Positions 1-10,527 of a DNA stretch of 64,000 nt are shown piece after piece (position 1 is the first letter of the stretch; each line of letters opens with the position of its first letter). The DNA lies in the NCBI RefSeq assembly GCF_010993985.1, contig NZ_WINH01000004.1, forward strand, positions 1 through 64,000. Reading direction: 5' to 3'. A program made the translations under genes and the position numbers. The DNA comes from Paraferrimonas sp. SM1919 (GTDB taxonomy: Bacteria > Pseudomonadota > Gammaproteobacteria > Enterobacterales > Shewanellaceae). The notes under the pieces were generated by a model. The model was not told where the DNA came from. It ran no database searches and was given only the letters and a program-made list of their open reading frames with translations.

Positions 1-2
1 TG

Positions 3-89
3 GGTACCTTGCAAGAATATGATAAATACTGTGAGCACTTAGAAAGGCGGCGAAAGCATTTCAAACAAAGTTGCCAATTCTTCGAGTAA
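3..89 (+). CDS. 3' end of an unidentified gene (truncated by the window edge)
   Basis: An open frame enters from the left edge and ends at TAA 87-89, giving 28 residues rich in charged and aromatic amino acids and ending in CQFFE. Both other forward frames close within 45 bases. It is too short to assign to a family. About 270 bases follow before the next credible start. Confidence 0.35.
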   Translation, partial: GTLQEYDKYCEHLERRRKHFKQSCQFFE

Positions 90-364
90 ACCTATTGTTT
101 CCTCATTATATCTTTGCACCGCATTCGCGGTGGGTTGATGCTGCGTCAATTTGTGCATATAACCACTTAAAGCAAACAAACCAAGCTAATCGAACACAAG
201 TTTCCCCCTCAATAGCCACTGACTAACCTCAACATGAGTAATGCCTGATTGAAGAGCAATCCTTAGTGTTGTAACTTATTGATTAATAATGGGTGGCTAT
301 AGTTAATTTTTTAGCCAACTATAAATTTCCTCTTATTGAGGCGTTAAATTGCAAAGGAGTTTGG

Positions 365-715
365 ATGACATTATCCCCAAAAGGATTTAATGAGGTAGCT
401 GTGAAATATGCTTACCTGAAAAAATCATTCATTATTTCAACTGTTGTTCTTATTGTTCTCTTCTTTATATTGAGCAACATTAATCATCAAAATCCATACC
501 TATCATTTATCGCTATGTTAGCTGCAATATTAGGGGCTGAGGCATTCTTCATTGCTGGCTTTTTGCAGTACTTCGGAAAGCTCGATTCAAGTATCTCAAC
601 AAATCCGTTTTGGTATTCTGTAACTGTGGCTAAAGAGTGGCTGGAGGTTGTAATGTTTGTTGTTTTGCTTTTAATGCCTCTTGCAATGGCTGTTATGTTA
701 GCTTATGGAATATAA
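365..715 (+). CDS. Small hypothetical integral membrane protein
   Basis: I do not recognise the family. The chosen start, ATG 365, is preceded by AAGGAG at 354-359 with a 5-base spacer, which is far better than the GTG at 293 in the same frame, so the protein is about 116 residues. It has three hydrophobic stretches: roughly residues 21-38 (FIISTVVLIVLFFILSNI), 47-73, and a C-terminal one ending in MLAYGI. No catalytic motif is visible. It sits alone, upstream of a small lipoprotein and a structured spacer, and outside the conserved backbone that begins at cysK. Its base composition is AT-rich. It is likely an accessory inner-membrane protein of unknown role. Confidence 0.55.
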   Translation: MTLSPKGFNEVAVKYAYLKKSFIISTVVLIVLFFILSNINHQNPYLSFIAMLAAILGAEAFFIAGFLQYFGKLDSSISTNPFWYSVTVAKEWLEVVMFVVLLLMPLAMAVMLAYGI

Positions 716-808
716 ATGCAACTTAATAAATAAGGATAGGCAGCGCCTTCGGTGCCGGATGCACTATCACGTGCCGGTTATTGAAGCGTTAGGGTTCCTA
801 GTCAGATA

Positions 809-1126
809 ATGAGAATAGTAGAAGCTCTGGGCATAGCATTGCTACTGAGTTTAGCGACAGCATGTCATAGAACTCCAATGTACAGCCCATGCGGTGGTTC
901 GGTAACTGAGGGCAATATATTTGTGTATCTTGAGTCCAGTGGTTTAGTTCGAATAGGTGAGGAGATTTATTCCAAAGATCTGTTTCTACGGATTCACGAA
1001 CACTTAAGTGAAACATGTGAATCGGTAGCTGTAATGCTTGTTGCTGATACTGATGTGGCACATAAACAAGTCTATGAGCTTAAAACGGAACTAGAGAGCC
1101 TAAAGGCAGGGTTGGAAGTTGAGTAA
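809..1126 (+). CDS. Small putative lipoprotein with an ExbD-like periplasmic domain
   Basis: The 105-residue product starts with a short hydrophobic signal (MRIVEALGIALLLSLATAC); the Cys at residue 19 in ATAC is a plausible, slightly non-canonical lipobox. The rest resembles the periplasmic domain of ExbD/TolR proteins: a beta segment with GLVRIGEEI, a helix, then VMLVADTDV followed by a helix, matching the ExbD pattern V-x-I-x-A-D-x-D-V. The usual ExbD N-terminal membrane anchor is replaced by the lipoprotein signal, and no exbB or tonB is nearby. The ribosome binding site is weak. Lipoprotein nature is a motif reading; ExbD likeness is inference from pattern only. Confidence 0.5.
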   Translation: MRIVEALGIALLLSLATACHRTPMYSPCGGSVTEGNIFVYLESSGLVRIGEEIYSKDLFLRIHEHLSETCESVAVMLVADTDVAHKQVYELKTELESLKAGLEVE

Positions 1127-1237
1127 CCCTAATCCGGTAGCTAAATTAACTCTGCCACTACAGTGTAACCTATGTCTTCGGACAAAGTGTTTACTATGTC
1201 CCAGGTCTATATACTCAGCCCGCTCTCCCTGCTAAAC

Positions 1238-1262
1238 AAAAAAGCCCTCGAATTCGAGGGCT
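1238..1262 (-). terminator. Rho-independent terminator of cysK
   Basis: A perfect 20-base palindrome (AGCCCTCGAATTCGAGGGCT, 1243-1262) is followed on the minus strand by a run of six T. It lies 26 bases beyond the cysK stop. Confidence 0.85.
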
Positions 1263-1287
1263 TAGTTAATTCAGTAAGATAGGGGAG

Positions 1288-2256
1288 TTACTGAACTAAT
1301 TCTTGGTCTGTGAACACATTGGCAAATAATGCCGATGATAAGTAACGTTCTGCTGATGACGGCAGGATCACCACAATTTGCTTATCTGCAAATTCAGGCT
1401 TGGCAGCAATACGGTTGGCGGCAACGACGGCAGCGCCAGAAGAGATACCGGCTAGAATGCCTTCTTCTTCCATTAGGCGTTGGGCCATCTCGATGGCTTC
1501 CTCATTGGTGACTTGTTCAGTAGCATCAATCATTTCTAAATCTAGGTTGGCTGGGATAAAGCCTGCGCCAATACCTTGGATTTTGTGTGGACCTGGTTTT
1601 AGCTCTTCACCAGCCATTTTTTGGCTGATCACCGGTGAGTCTGTTGGCTCTACTGCCACTGAGGTAATGGCTTTACCTTGTTTGAGTTTAATGTAACGGC
1701 TAACACCAGTGATGGTACCGCCGGTACCTACACCTGCAACAAACACATCAATGTTGCCTTCGGTGGCTTCCCAAATCTCAGGGCCTGTGGTTTGCTCGTG
1801 AATGGCTGGGTTGGCAGGGTTTTCAAATTGCTGCAGCAATACGTACTTTTCAGGATCAGAGGCTTGAATTTCAGCGGCTTTATCAATCGCGCCTTTCATG
1901 CCTTTGGCACCATCGGTCAGCACTAGGTTGGCACCTAGGGCCTTAAGCAGTTTACGGCGCTCAAGGCTCATTGTGTTCGGCATAGTTAGGGTCAGTTTGT
2001 AACCACGGGCGGCAGCAACAAACGCAAGGGCAATACCTGTGTTACCAGAGGTTGGCTCAATTAACTCTTTATCTTTAGTTAAGATGCCGTCTTTCTCAGC
2101 TTGCCAAATCATATTGGCGCCAATACGACATTTCACACTAAAGCTTGGGTTACGTGATTCAACTTTTGCAACGACGTTACCGTTACTGACTTTGTTTAAA
2201 CGAACCAGTGGGGTTTGACCAATCGTCAATGAATTGTCTTCGTATATCTTGCTCAT
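1288..2256 (-). CDS. cysK: Cysteine synthase A (O-acetylserine sulfhydrylase)
   Basis: A PLP enzyme that makes L-cysteine and acetate from O-acetylserine and sulfide in the cytoplasm, the last step of assimilatory cysteine synthesis. The frame could extend 22 codons further upstream, but ATG 2254-2256 has AAGGAG at 2266-2271 in front and gives the family length of 322 residues. Visible motifs are the PLP lysine Lys42 in NPSFSVK, the substrate loop TSGNTG at 69-74, and the phosphate-binding GTGGT loop near 180. cysZ lies upstream on the same strand, so sulfate uptake and sulfide fixation are neighbours; the regulator CysB is encoded at 23367. Very secure assignment; CysM is less likely because sequence and length are CysK-like. 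Confidence 0.96.
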   Translation of the reverse strand: MSKIYEDNSLTIGQTPLVRLNKVSNGNVVAKVESRNPSFSVKCRIGANMIWQAEKDGILTKDKELIEPTSGNTGIALAFVAAARGYKLTLTMPNTMSLERRKLLKALGANLVLTDGAKGMKGAIDKAAEIQASDPEKYVLLQQFENPANPAIHEQTTGPEIWEATEGNIDVFVAGVGTGGTITGVSRYIKLKQGKAITSVAVEPTDSPVISQKMAGEELKPGPHKIQGIGAGFIPANLDLEMIDATEQVTNEEAIEMAQRLMEEEGILAGISSGAAVVAANRIAAKPEFADKQIVVILPSSAERYLSSALFANVFTDQELVQ

Positions 2257-2385
2257 TTGTGGCAGCTCCTTGTCTAAATAGGGTTCACTTTGTGCTGTAG
2301 TGAATAACTCTATAATATTCAACTTAGTGCAATTAGGAAAAGCCGCTTAGTTATCGTATATTCAATTTAGTTATATGCATATGTG

Positions 2386-3135
2386 CTACCTTTGCATGTA
2401 CTTGTCTAAAGTATTACGCTTACGATAATGGTCAACCCACATTGCAGTGGCGCCACAGACGGCAACAGGCATTACGATGGCATTCAGGATAGGTACCATT
2501 GTGAGTAGGTTTACTGCTAGGCCAAAGCTCAAACTTTTGCTTTTATTTTCCCCAAGCTGTGATTTCATATCGGTAAAAGAGACTTTGTGATTATCAAAAG
2601 GAAAATCACAATACTGTATGGCGTACATCCAACAGCAAAAAACTAACCAAATGACTGGCGCTGCGGTTTGCCCTATAACCGGTACCCAAAAAAGAACTAA
2701 ACAAAGGATAGCCCTTGGAACCCAGTACTTTAATTTTTGCCATTCGCGGCCAAGTACTCTAGGTAGATCTTTGATTACTTCTAGCAAAGACCCATTATTT
2801 TTAACACCTAATAAATGCTCTTCTACTTTTTCGCTCAATAAGCCATTAAAGGGGGCGGCAATTAAATTGGCAACAATAGAGAAACTCGCTCCCATGGTTA
2901 ACAGCATTAAAATGATAGCCAGTGGCCATAGGATGTAGGTAAGCCAAGTTAAAAATTCAGGTACGCTTTGTTCAAACCAAGTCATGGTCTGTTCAAGGTA
3001 ACCAAATAGGTGATAAAAACCGGCAATAAAGATAATGACATTGATAGTGAAAGGGATGGCTACAAATGGCAATAATTTAGGCTGTTTAATTAAGTTGAAC
3101 CCTTGAAAAAAGTAGCGAGCGCCTGATTGATGCAT
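2386..3135 (-). CDS. cysZ: Sulfate transporter CysZ
   Basis: An inner-membrane protein of the CysZ/DUF540 family that imports sulfate for cysteine synthesis. At 249 residues it matches the E. coli protein (about 253). The N-terminus (SGARYFFQGFNLI) is typical of the family. Hydrophobic segments occur near residues 23-45, 62-90 and 138-172, with a further pair near 205-230. It is transcribed toward cysK with a gap of about 130 bases, so the two may be co-transcribed or separately CysB-controlled. The divergent smc gene starts about 205 bases away. No oddity is seen. Confidence 0.92.
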   Translation of the reverse strand: MHQSGARYFFQGFNLIKQPKLLPFVAIPFTINVIIFIAGFYHLFGYLEQTMTWFEQSVPEFLTWLTYILWPLAIILMLLTMGASFSIVANLIAAPFNGLLSEKVEEHLLGVKNNGSLLEVIKDLPRVLGREWQKLKYWVPRAILCLVLFWVPVIGQTAAPVIWLVFCCWMYAIQYCDFPFDNHKVSFTDMKSQLGENKSKSLSFGLAVNLLTMVPILNAIVMPVAVCGATAMWVDHYRKRNTLDKYMQR

Positions 3136-3340
3136 AATGGTCGATTTCTTCAGTATTTAAAAAGGCATTGTTGCTTGCAATAGTCGACTTGGCAAGGGAA
3201 AAACTGTTACATAAATACCGGTAAATGTAACGATTGATTGAAATGCTCTCAGTTAAACTTTTTATACTGGTTTTTTGGCTCATTATATTGTTAATATGGT
3301 GTACTAACTAAGAACCATTTTAGAGTTTATTTTTCGCAAG

Positions 3341-6300
3341 ATGCGACTGAAGCAAATAAAGTTAGCTGGGTTTAAATCTTTTGTTGACCCAACTAAAATA
3401 CCCTTTCCCAATGCCTTAACTGCTATTTTAGGCCCTAACGGATGTGGCAAATCGAATGTGATTGATGCCGTACGTTGGGTATTGGGTGAAAGCTCTGCTA
3501 AGAACCTGCGTGGCGATGCCATGACAGATGTCATTTTTAATGGTTCAAATGCTCGTAAACCCGTTTCCCAAGCCTCGGTTGAGTTGGTGTTTGAAAATAC
3601 CGATGAGCGGGTGAGCAGTCAGTATGCTAATTACAATGAGATTTCGGTTAAACGTATGGTTAACCGTGAGGCTCAATCTTTCTATTTCTTAAATGGTAAT
3701 AAATGTCGTCGTAAAGATATTACCGACCTGTTCATGGGTACCGGCTTAGGGCCTCGCAGTTACGCCATTATTGAGCAGGGCATGATTTCACGGCTGATTG
3801 AATCTAAGCCCCAAGACTTAAGGGTGTTTATTGAAGAGGCCGCGGGGGTTTCGCGTTATAAAGAGCGTCGTCGTGACAGCGAAAACCGTATTCGCCATAC
3901 CCGTGAAAACCTAGAGCGTTTAAGCGATATTAGATTAGAGCTTGGTACTCAGCTTGATAAATTAAAACGTCAGGCCAATGCCGCTATTCGTTTTAGAGAA
4001 TTAAAAGCTCAAGAACGCAGTGAAACCCATCAGCTCCATGCCCTGCGATGGTCTGAACAATCTTTGATGCAGTCTGAGATTGAAGCCCAACTGCAACAGC
4101 AACTGATTCAAGTTGAAAGTTACAACCAAAAATTGACCGCCATGCTTGCAGGTAATGTTGATGCTGAACAACAAGGGCATCAACTTAGAGACAGCGAGCA
4201 ACAGCTACAACAACAAATTTTTACCCTAGCTTCAAAAATTAATGAACTAGAACAGCATGGTAAGCATCAAAAACAACTGCAAGAAAGGTTGAAAAACGAG
4301 CTCAGTCGAATTGAACAACAGCAGTTATCCCATGAGCAAAACAATCTTAACCAGCAACAGCAGTATGAGCTGTTAGCCGAAGAAATTGATATGCTTGAGC
4401 CTGAATTAGAGATGCTAGAAGCACAACTTGAAATGCAGGCTGAAACCTATGAAGTTGAAAAAGAGCAGTTTTCACTAGAACAAGAGTCTTTTGTTGGCCA
4501 GAAACAGCAGTTAGAAAGTCTGCGTAAGCAAGTTCTTCAGTGGCAAACACAAAAGGCTCAAGGGGAGGCTCAGTTAAATCGCTGGCAAGATACAGTGTCT
4601 CGTTTGGCTGCCGACAACCCGAATAATCAGCAACAGCAATATGCTGACGCCGCCGATGTGGCCGCTTTAGAAGCTCACATTGAAGCTCTATATGGTGAGC
4701 GCAATCAATTGCAGCAAAGCAAACAGCAATCGGGTGAACGTCAACAACAATTGCAGATCCAGCTCCGAGAAGCACTAAAGCAACTTTCCTCTCAAGAGGG
4801 GCAGCTAACTGCCGTTGAAAAACAAATGGCGGCATTGCAAAGCTATGATGGACCTCAGGTTTTTCAATTTTTAGAATATGACAAACAGTGGCGTAAAGCG
4901 ATTGAAGTGGCATTAGGACCGTTATTGGAAGCTCCTGTAAACCAGACCGGTGGTGAGGGTTTTAGCCAGGGCTATGACAGTGATTTTTCTCAGTTAATGA
5001 GTGAGGTCAACCTTAAGCCGTGGTTACAGCATACTCATTTTGTTGAAACGGCTGAAATGGCCCAGCAAAAATTGCCGCATCTAAGTGATCATGAACGAGT
5101 CATAACCCAAGATGGTCAACAATTCTTTAAAGGTGGGCATTTAGCTCAGCCGCTGGCGGCACAATCTCTACTCGAACTGACTGAAAACCAACAGCAGTTG
5201 CAACAACAGGTACATCTGAGCGAAGCCTTAGTGGAACAACTTCAAGCTCAATTAGAAGCATTAGAATCTGAATTTACCCAGATAAATAGCGAGCTTGAGC
5301 CACTGAAAAATAAACTTAATGAGCAACAGCAGCAGCTCAAACAAGTGCTTTGGCAAAATCAACAACTTGAACAGCAAAAGCAGGCCAATGCAGCTAAAAC
5401 TGAAAAATGGCAGCAAGACTTTGAGCAGGCTCAATTACAATTAGCCACTGCTGACGAAGCGTTATTACCCATAGAGGAAGCGCTAGAGGAGGCTTTAGAA
5501 CAGTTGCAATCCCTTGAAGATGCCATTAGCGCTAAAGAAGCTTTGTTTTCCCAGGCTCAAGCAAAATTACAACAGTTGCAAGATGCTAAGCAGGACTATC
5601 AACAGCGTTTCGTCCAAATGCAGGCTAAATTGACCCAGTCAAAACAGTCTTTAGCGTTATTGAAAACCGCTCGTGAGCAACAATCTGAACAATCAAATAT
5701 TTTGCAAGAGCAGGCCTATGAGTTGCAAATGCAATTGGAACAGGCTTTAGAACATCAGCCACAGCAACAACCAGAAACACAAGACTTACTCGAGCAAAAA
5801 ATAGAATTAGAGCAACAGCTGACTAGCGTTAGAGAGCAAATAAGTGAACTCGAAGCCAGTCGTCGTCAAGCGGCACTTGATGAGCAAGAGTTGCGTAATA
5901 AACAGCAACAATTGCTGCAGTCCATCTCGGATCTAAAGGTAAAACGTGAGGGCATCAAAACCCAAGCAGATAATTTCTTACTCGAACTTAAAGACGCTAA
6001 TCTGAATGTTGAACAAGTGCTGCAACAGGCTCAAGGTAAGAATGTAAATCAACTCGCCAGTTCGATTGAACAAGTTAAGCAAAAAATTGCTCGACTAGGT
6101 GCGATTAACCTAGCCGCAGTAGAAGAATACGAACAGCAGTCTGAGCGTAAACGTTACTTGGATGAGCAAGACGCTGACTTGAATAAGGCTTTAGAAGCAC
6201 TTGAGCAAGCGATTGCTAAAATTGACCGAGAAACTCGGGCTAAATTTAAAGAAACCTTTGAAATGGTAAATGCCGGTTTCCAAGAGTTGTTCCCCAAAGT

Positions 6301-6712
6301 ATTTGGTGGTGGCCGTGCCTACCTTGATTTAACCGAGCAGGATTTATTGACCACAGGGGTGACCATTATGGCGCAACCCCCAGGTAAACGTAACGCCACC
6401 ATTCATTTACTTTCAGGTGGTGAAAAAGCGCTCACGGCACTGTCTTTAGTGTTCGCAATCTTTAGGTTAAATCCAGCTCCATTTTGTATGCTTGATGAAG
6501 TTGATGCGCCTTTGGATGATGCTAACGTTGGCCGTTTTTGTCGCTTGGTGAAAGAAATGTCGAGTACTGTACAGTTTATTTATATTTCCCATAATAAAGT
6601 TTCAATGGAAATGGCTGAACAGCTTACAGGGGTGACCATGCATGAACCAGGCGTGTCTCGAATTGTAGCAGTAGATATGGAACAAGCATTGGCGTTTGTA
6701 GATGCCGTGTAA
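3341..6712 (+). CDS. smc: Chromosome segregation ATPase SMC
   Basis: A condensin subunit that organises and segregates the chromosome; gammaproteobacteria lacking MukBEF use this form. The 1123-residue protein has the Walker A box GPNGCGKS at 31-38, a Q-loop region after it, two very long Gln- and Glu-rich coiled coils, a central hinge at roughly residues 505-620, the ABC signature LSGGEKA at 1024-1030 and Walker B FCMLDEVDA near 1048-1056, so both halves of the ATPase head are intact. It is slightly shorter than the 1150-1190 residues common in other bacteria. zipA begins 11 bases downstream and ligA follows, a gene order known from Shewanella and relatives. The kleisin and ScpB partners are not in this window. 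Confidence 0.95.
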   Translation: MRLKQIKLAGFKSFVDPTKIPFPNALTAILGPNGCGKSNVIDAVRWVLGESSAKNLRGDAMTDVIFNGSNARKPVSQASVELVFENTDERVSSQYANYNEISVKRMVNREAQSFYFLNGNKCRRKDITDLFMGTGLGPRSYAIIEQGMISRLIESKPQDLRVFIEEAAGVSRYKERRRDSENRIRHTRENLERLSDIRLELGTQLDKLKRQANAAIRFRELKAQERSETHQLHALRWSEQSLMQSEIEAQLQQQLIQVESYNQKLTAMLAGNVDAEQQGHQLRDSEQQLQQQIFTLASKINELEQHGKHQKQLQERLKNELSRIEQQQLSHEQNNLNQQQQYELLAEEIDMLEPELEMLEAQLEMQAETYEVEKEQFSLEQESFVGQKQQLESLRKQVLQWQTQKAQGEAQLNRWQDTVSRLAADNPNNQQQQYADAADVAALEAHIEALYGERNQLQQSKQQSGERQQQLQIQLREALKQLSSQEGQLTAVEKQMAALQSYDGPQVFQFLEYDKQWRKAIEVALGPLLEAPVNQTGGEGFSQGYDSDFSQLMSEVNLKPWLQHTHFVETAEMAQQKLPHLSDHERVITQDGQQFFKGGHLAQPLAAQSLLELTENQQQLQQQVHLSEALVEQLQAQLEALESEFTQINSELEPLKNKLNEQQQQLKQVLWQNQQLEQQKQANAAKTEKWQQDFEQAQLQLATADEALLPIEEALEEALEQLQSLEDAISAKEALFSQAQAKLQQLQDAKQDYQQRFVQMQAKLTQSKQSLALLKTAREQQSEQSNILQEQAYELQMQLEQALEHQPQQQPETQDLLEQKIELEQQLTSVREQISELEASRRQAALDEQELRNKQQQLLQSISDLKVKREGIKTQADNFLLELKDANLNVEQVLQQAQGKNVNQLASSIEQVKQKIARLGAINLAAVEEYEQQSERKRYLDEQDADLNKALEALEQAIAKIDRETRAKFKETFEMVNAGFQELFPKVFGGGRAYLDLTEQDLLTTGVTIMAQPPGKRNATIHLLSGGEKALTALSLVFAIFRLNPAPFCMLDEVDAPLDDANVGRFCRLVKEMSSTVQFIYISHNKVSMEMAEQLTGVTMHEPGVSRIVAVDMEQALAFVDAV

Positions 6713-6723
6713 AGGAAAAAGTT

Positions 6724-7869
6724 ATGACCGATCTTGAAATCGCTATTTTAATTATTGGCTTAACGGCGATAATTGCCGTAATGATCCATGGAATTTGGAC
6801 GCTTCGTAAGCAAAAAATCTTTAATAGCCATCAGCACACAACGACTAAAAGAAAAGCAACCGACTCTGAACTTGGTGTTAGTGACGTTCGTGTGGTGGGG
6901 GAAAACAAAGCCAAAGAGCAATTGATTAAACAGAACTCTTTAGTTGAAAATCCACAAAATAATCGTGCCAAAGATCTCCATATCAAAGTAAATAAAGCAC
7001 CAAAACTCGATTCAACGGTTACCGCTAAGGCTGATGTAATCGAGCAATTGGAGCTGAGTTTGGATGAAGCAAAGCAAGAACCAGTGTTTGATATAGAACA
7101 AGTATTGCTTGATGAACAGCAACAACCAAAGCAAGAACAAAATTTCGACTTTGAGGATGAGGTCAGTCACAGCGAACGTGAAGCTTTATTTAATCAGCAC
7201 AATAATGATGAACCGCAGCAGCCAGTGGCCCCTGCACAGTCCAATATTGTCGAAGCTACGCCTGTTAATGTTGACGAAGCTACGCCTGTTAATGTTGACG
7301 AAGCTAGGCCTGCTAATATTGTCGAAGCTACGCCTGCTCATGTTGACGAAGCTAGGCCTGCTAATGTTGACGAAGCTGCACCTGTTAATGTCGACCAAGT
7401 CGCGCCAGCGAATGTTGCCAAACCTGCGCCCGAGAAACCAGTTGAGCCGCAAATATTACTATTAAGTGTTCATGCCCAAGAAGGCAAAATCCTTGATGGT
7501 AAAGAATTGTTGCCGCTACTACTGGAGTTAGGTTTGAAATATGGTGATATGGATATATTCCATCGATACAGTGATGTGGCCGGTCAAGATGAGGCTCCGG
7601 TGTTTTCTGTGGCAAATATGATTAATCCTGGTACGTTCGACCTAGATTCTATGGATAAATTTACGACTTTAGGCGTGAGTTTCTTTATGGACATTGCTGC
7701 TGTGAATAATACTCATGCCCGTTTTAATGCAATGCATAAATCCGCACAAATTTTGGCAGATGCCCTAGGTGCAATGTTACTTGATGATAAACGTCAGCCA
7801 CTCACCGAAGGCAGCTTGGCCAATTATCATCAGATCATTGACCAAGTCACATTGTCTGCAGCCCAATAG
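6724..7869 (+). CDS. zipA: Cell division protein ZipA
   Basis: An inner-membrane protein that tethers FtsZ to the membrane at the division site. The 381-residue product has an N-terminal transmembrane helix (about 5-25), a basic stretch, a long acidic and Pro/Gln-rich linker, and a C-terminal FtsZ-binding domain from about residue 245 (ILLLSVHAQEG onward). The linker contains seven tandem 8-residue units of the VDEATPVN type, encoded by 24-base repeats. The start has AAGGAAAA upstream and lies 11 bases after smc, so the two are almost surely one transcript. ligA follows after about 60 bases, as in E. coli and Shewanella. Confidence 0.93.
   Translation: MTDLEIAILIIGLTAIIAVMIHGIWTLRKQKIFNSHQHTTTKRKATDSELGVSDVRVVGENKAKEQLIKQNSLVENPQNNRAKDLHIKVNKAPKLDSTVTAKADVIEQLELSLDEAKQEPVFDIEQVLLDEQQQPKQEQNFDFEDEVSHSEREALFNQHNNDEPQQPVAPAQSNIVEATPVNVDEATPVNVDEARPANIVEATPAHVDEARPANVDEAAPVNVDQVAPANVAKPAPEKPVEPQILLLSVHAQEGKILDGKELLPLLLELGLKYGDMDIFHRYSDVAGQDEAPVFSVANMINPGTFDLDSMDKFTTLGVSFFMDIAAVNNTHARFNAMHKSAQILADALGAMLLDDKRQPLTEGSLANYHQIIDQVTLSAAQ
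7249..7416 (+). repeat. Seven tandem 24-bp repeats inside the zipA linker
   Basis: Seven in-frame 24-base units, beginning GTCGAAGC or GACGAAGC and ending AATGTT or a near variant, encode an 8-residue unit of the VDEATPVN type. The first units are nearly identical and the last is clearly diverged. Because the unit is a multiple of three, copy changes alter linker length without shifting the frame. Confidence 0.88.
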
Positions 7870-7888
7870 GGCTGCTTTTTGGTTTTAA

Positions 7889-9949
<2,061 letters not shown>

Positions 9950-9961
9950 CGCCTAAGCAAA

Positions 9962-9989
9962 AGCCAGCTCAAATTGAGCTGGCTTTTTT
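9962..9989 (+). terminator. Rho-independent terminator after ligA
   Basis: The stem AGCCAGCTCAA / TTGAGCTGGCT is followed by six T on the plus strand. Four A precede it on the left, so it may also stop minus-strand transcripts from the DUF1415 gene that ends at 9988. Confidence 0.9.
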
Positions 9990-10527
9990 ACAGCGACTTT
10001 ATGCTATTGAGGAGTTGCTGCAGGTATTGGTGGCCGCGGCGTTGGCAAAAGACAATATTGCGCTCAGGTACCGCTTCACTGTCTATTGGTCCACTTAAAG
10101 CCAGTTCCATCGCATGTTCGTCGATTAAGTGTAAGGTTGGCCACGGGGCCCGATTAGTGAAATTTTGAGGATCTTCAGGATCAACATCAGCAAAACAGTA
10201 ATCTGGGTGAAAGTGAGCTATTTGTACCTGTCCTGTCAGGCCCATTGGCGCTAACATGGCATCACAGTAATCAATCAACTCTAAAAAGTCTTCAAACTTG
10301 GTAAAGCCATTATTGAAAATCAATAAGCGGCTTTCAATTTTGGGGTCTTGTGCCAATTGATGGGCATGGGTCAGGGTGGCCTCTAGCGCTTCATCTAAGC
10401 TGCTGTGCTCACAAATGTGATAATCCAAGCCTTGTTGTTCTATTGACGGTTTAGCAAATGGGCAAATATTAAACTTCACAATAAAAGCCTCTACCCACGC
10501 TTTGGTTTGTTTATAAGGGCAAGCCAT
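9988..10527 (-). CDS. DUF1415 family protein
   Basis: A cytoplasmic protein of 179 residues matching the DUF1415 family by its opening region (WVEAFIVKFNICPFAKP), the central LLIFNNGF and FHPDYCFAD segments, and NRAPWPTLHLI. The conserved His, Asp and Cys residues suggest a small enzyme, but no activity is established to my knowledge. Its ATG directly abuts the stop codon of the upstream nucleotidase-like gene, so the two are almost certainly translated from one mRNA. The 3' end overlaps the ligA terminator. Confidence 0.85.
   Translation of the reverse strand: MACPYKQTKAWVEAFIVKFNICPFAKPSIEQQGLDYHICEHSSLDEALEATLTHAHQLAQDPKIESRLLIFNNGFTKFEDFLELIDYCDAMLAPMGLTGQVQIAHFHPDYCFADVDPEDPQNFTNRAPWPTLHLIDEHAMELALSGPIDSEAVPERNIVFCQRRGHQYLQQLLNSIKSL

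Noticed and set aside
293..364. GTG 293 as start of the first membrane protein
   Set aside because: ATG 365 has a near-perfect AAGGAG with good spacing; the extra 24 residues look unlike a protein start.
716..808. Integron attC site
   Set aside because: GTTAGGG deviates from the GTTRRRY core and the upstream partner box pairs only over AAC; no integrase is in the window. Kept only as a low-interest observation.
7249..7416. Possible CRISPR array because of regular repeats
   Set aside because: The 24-base units are directly tandem without spacers, in frame inside zipA, and no cas genes are present.
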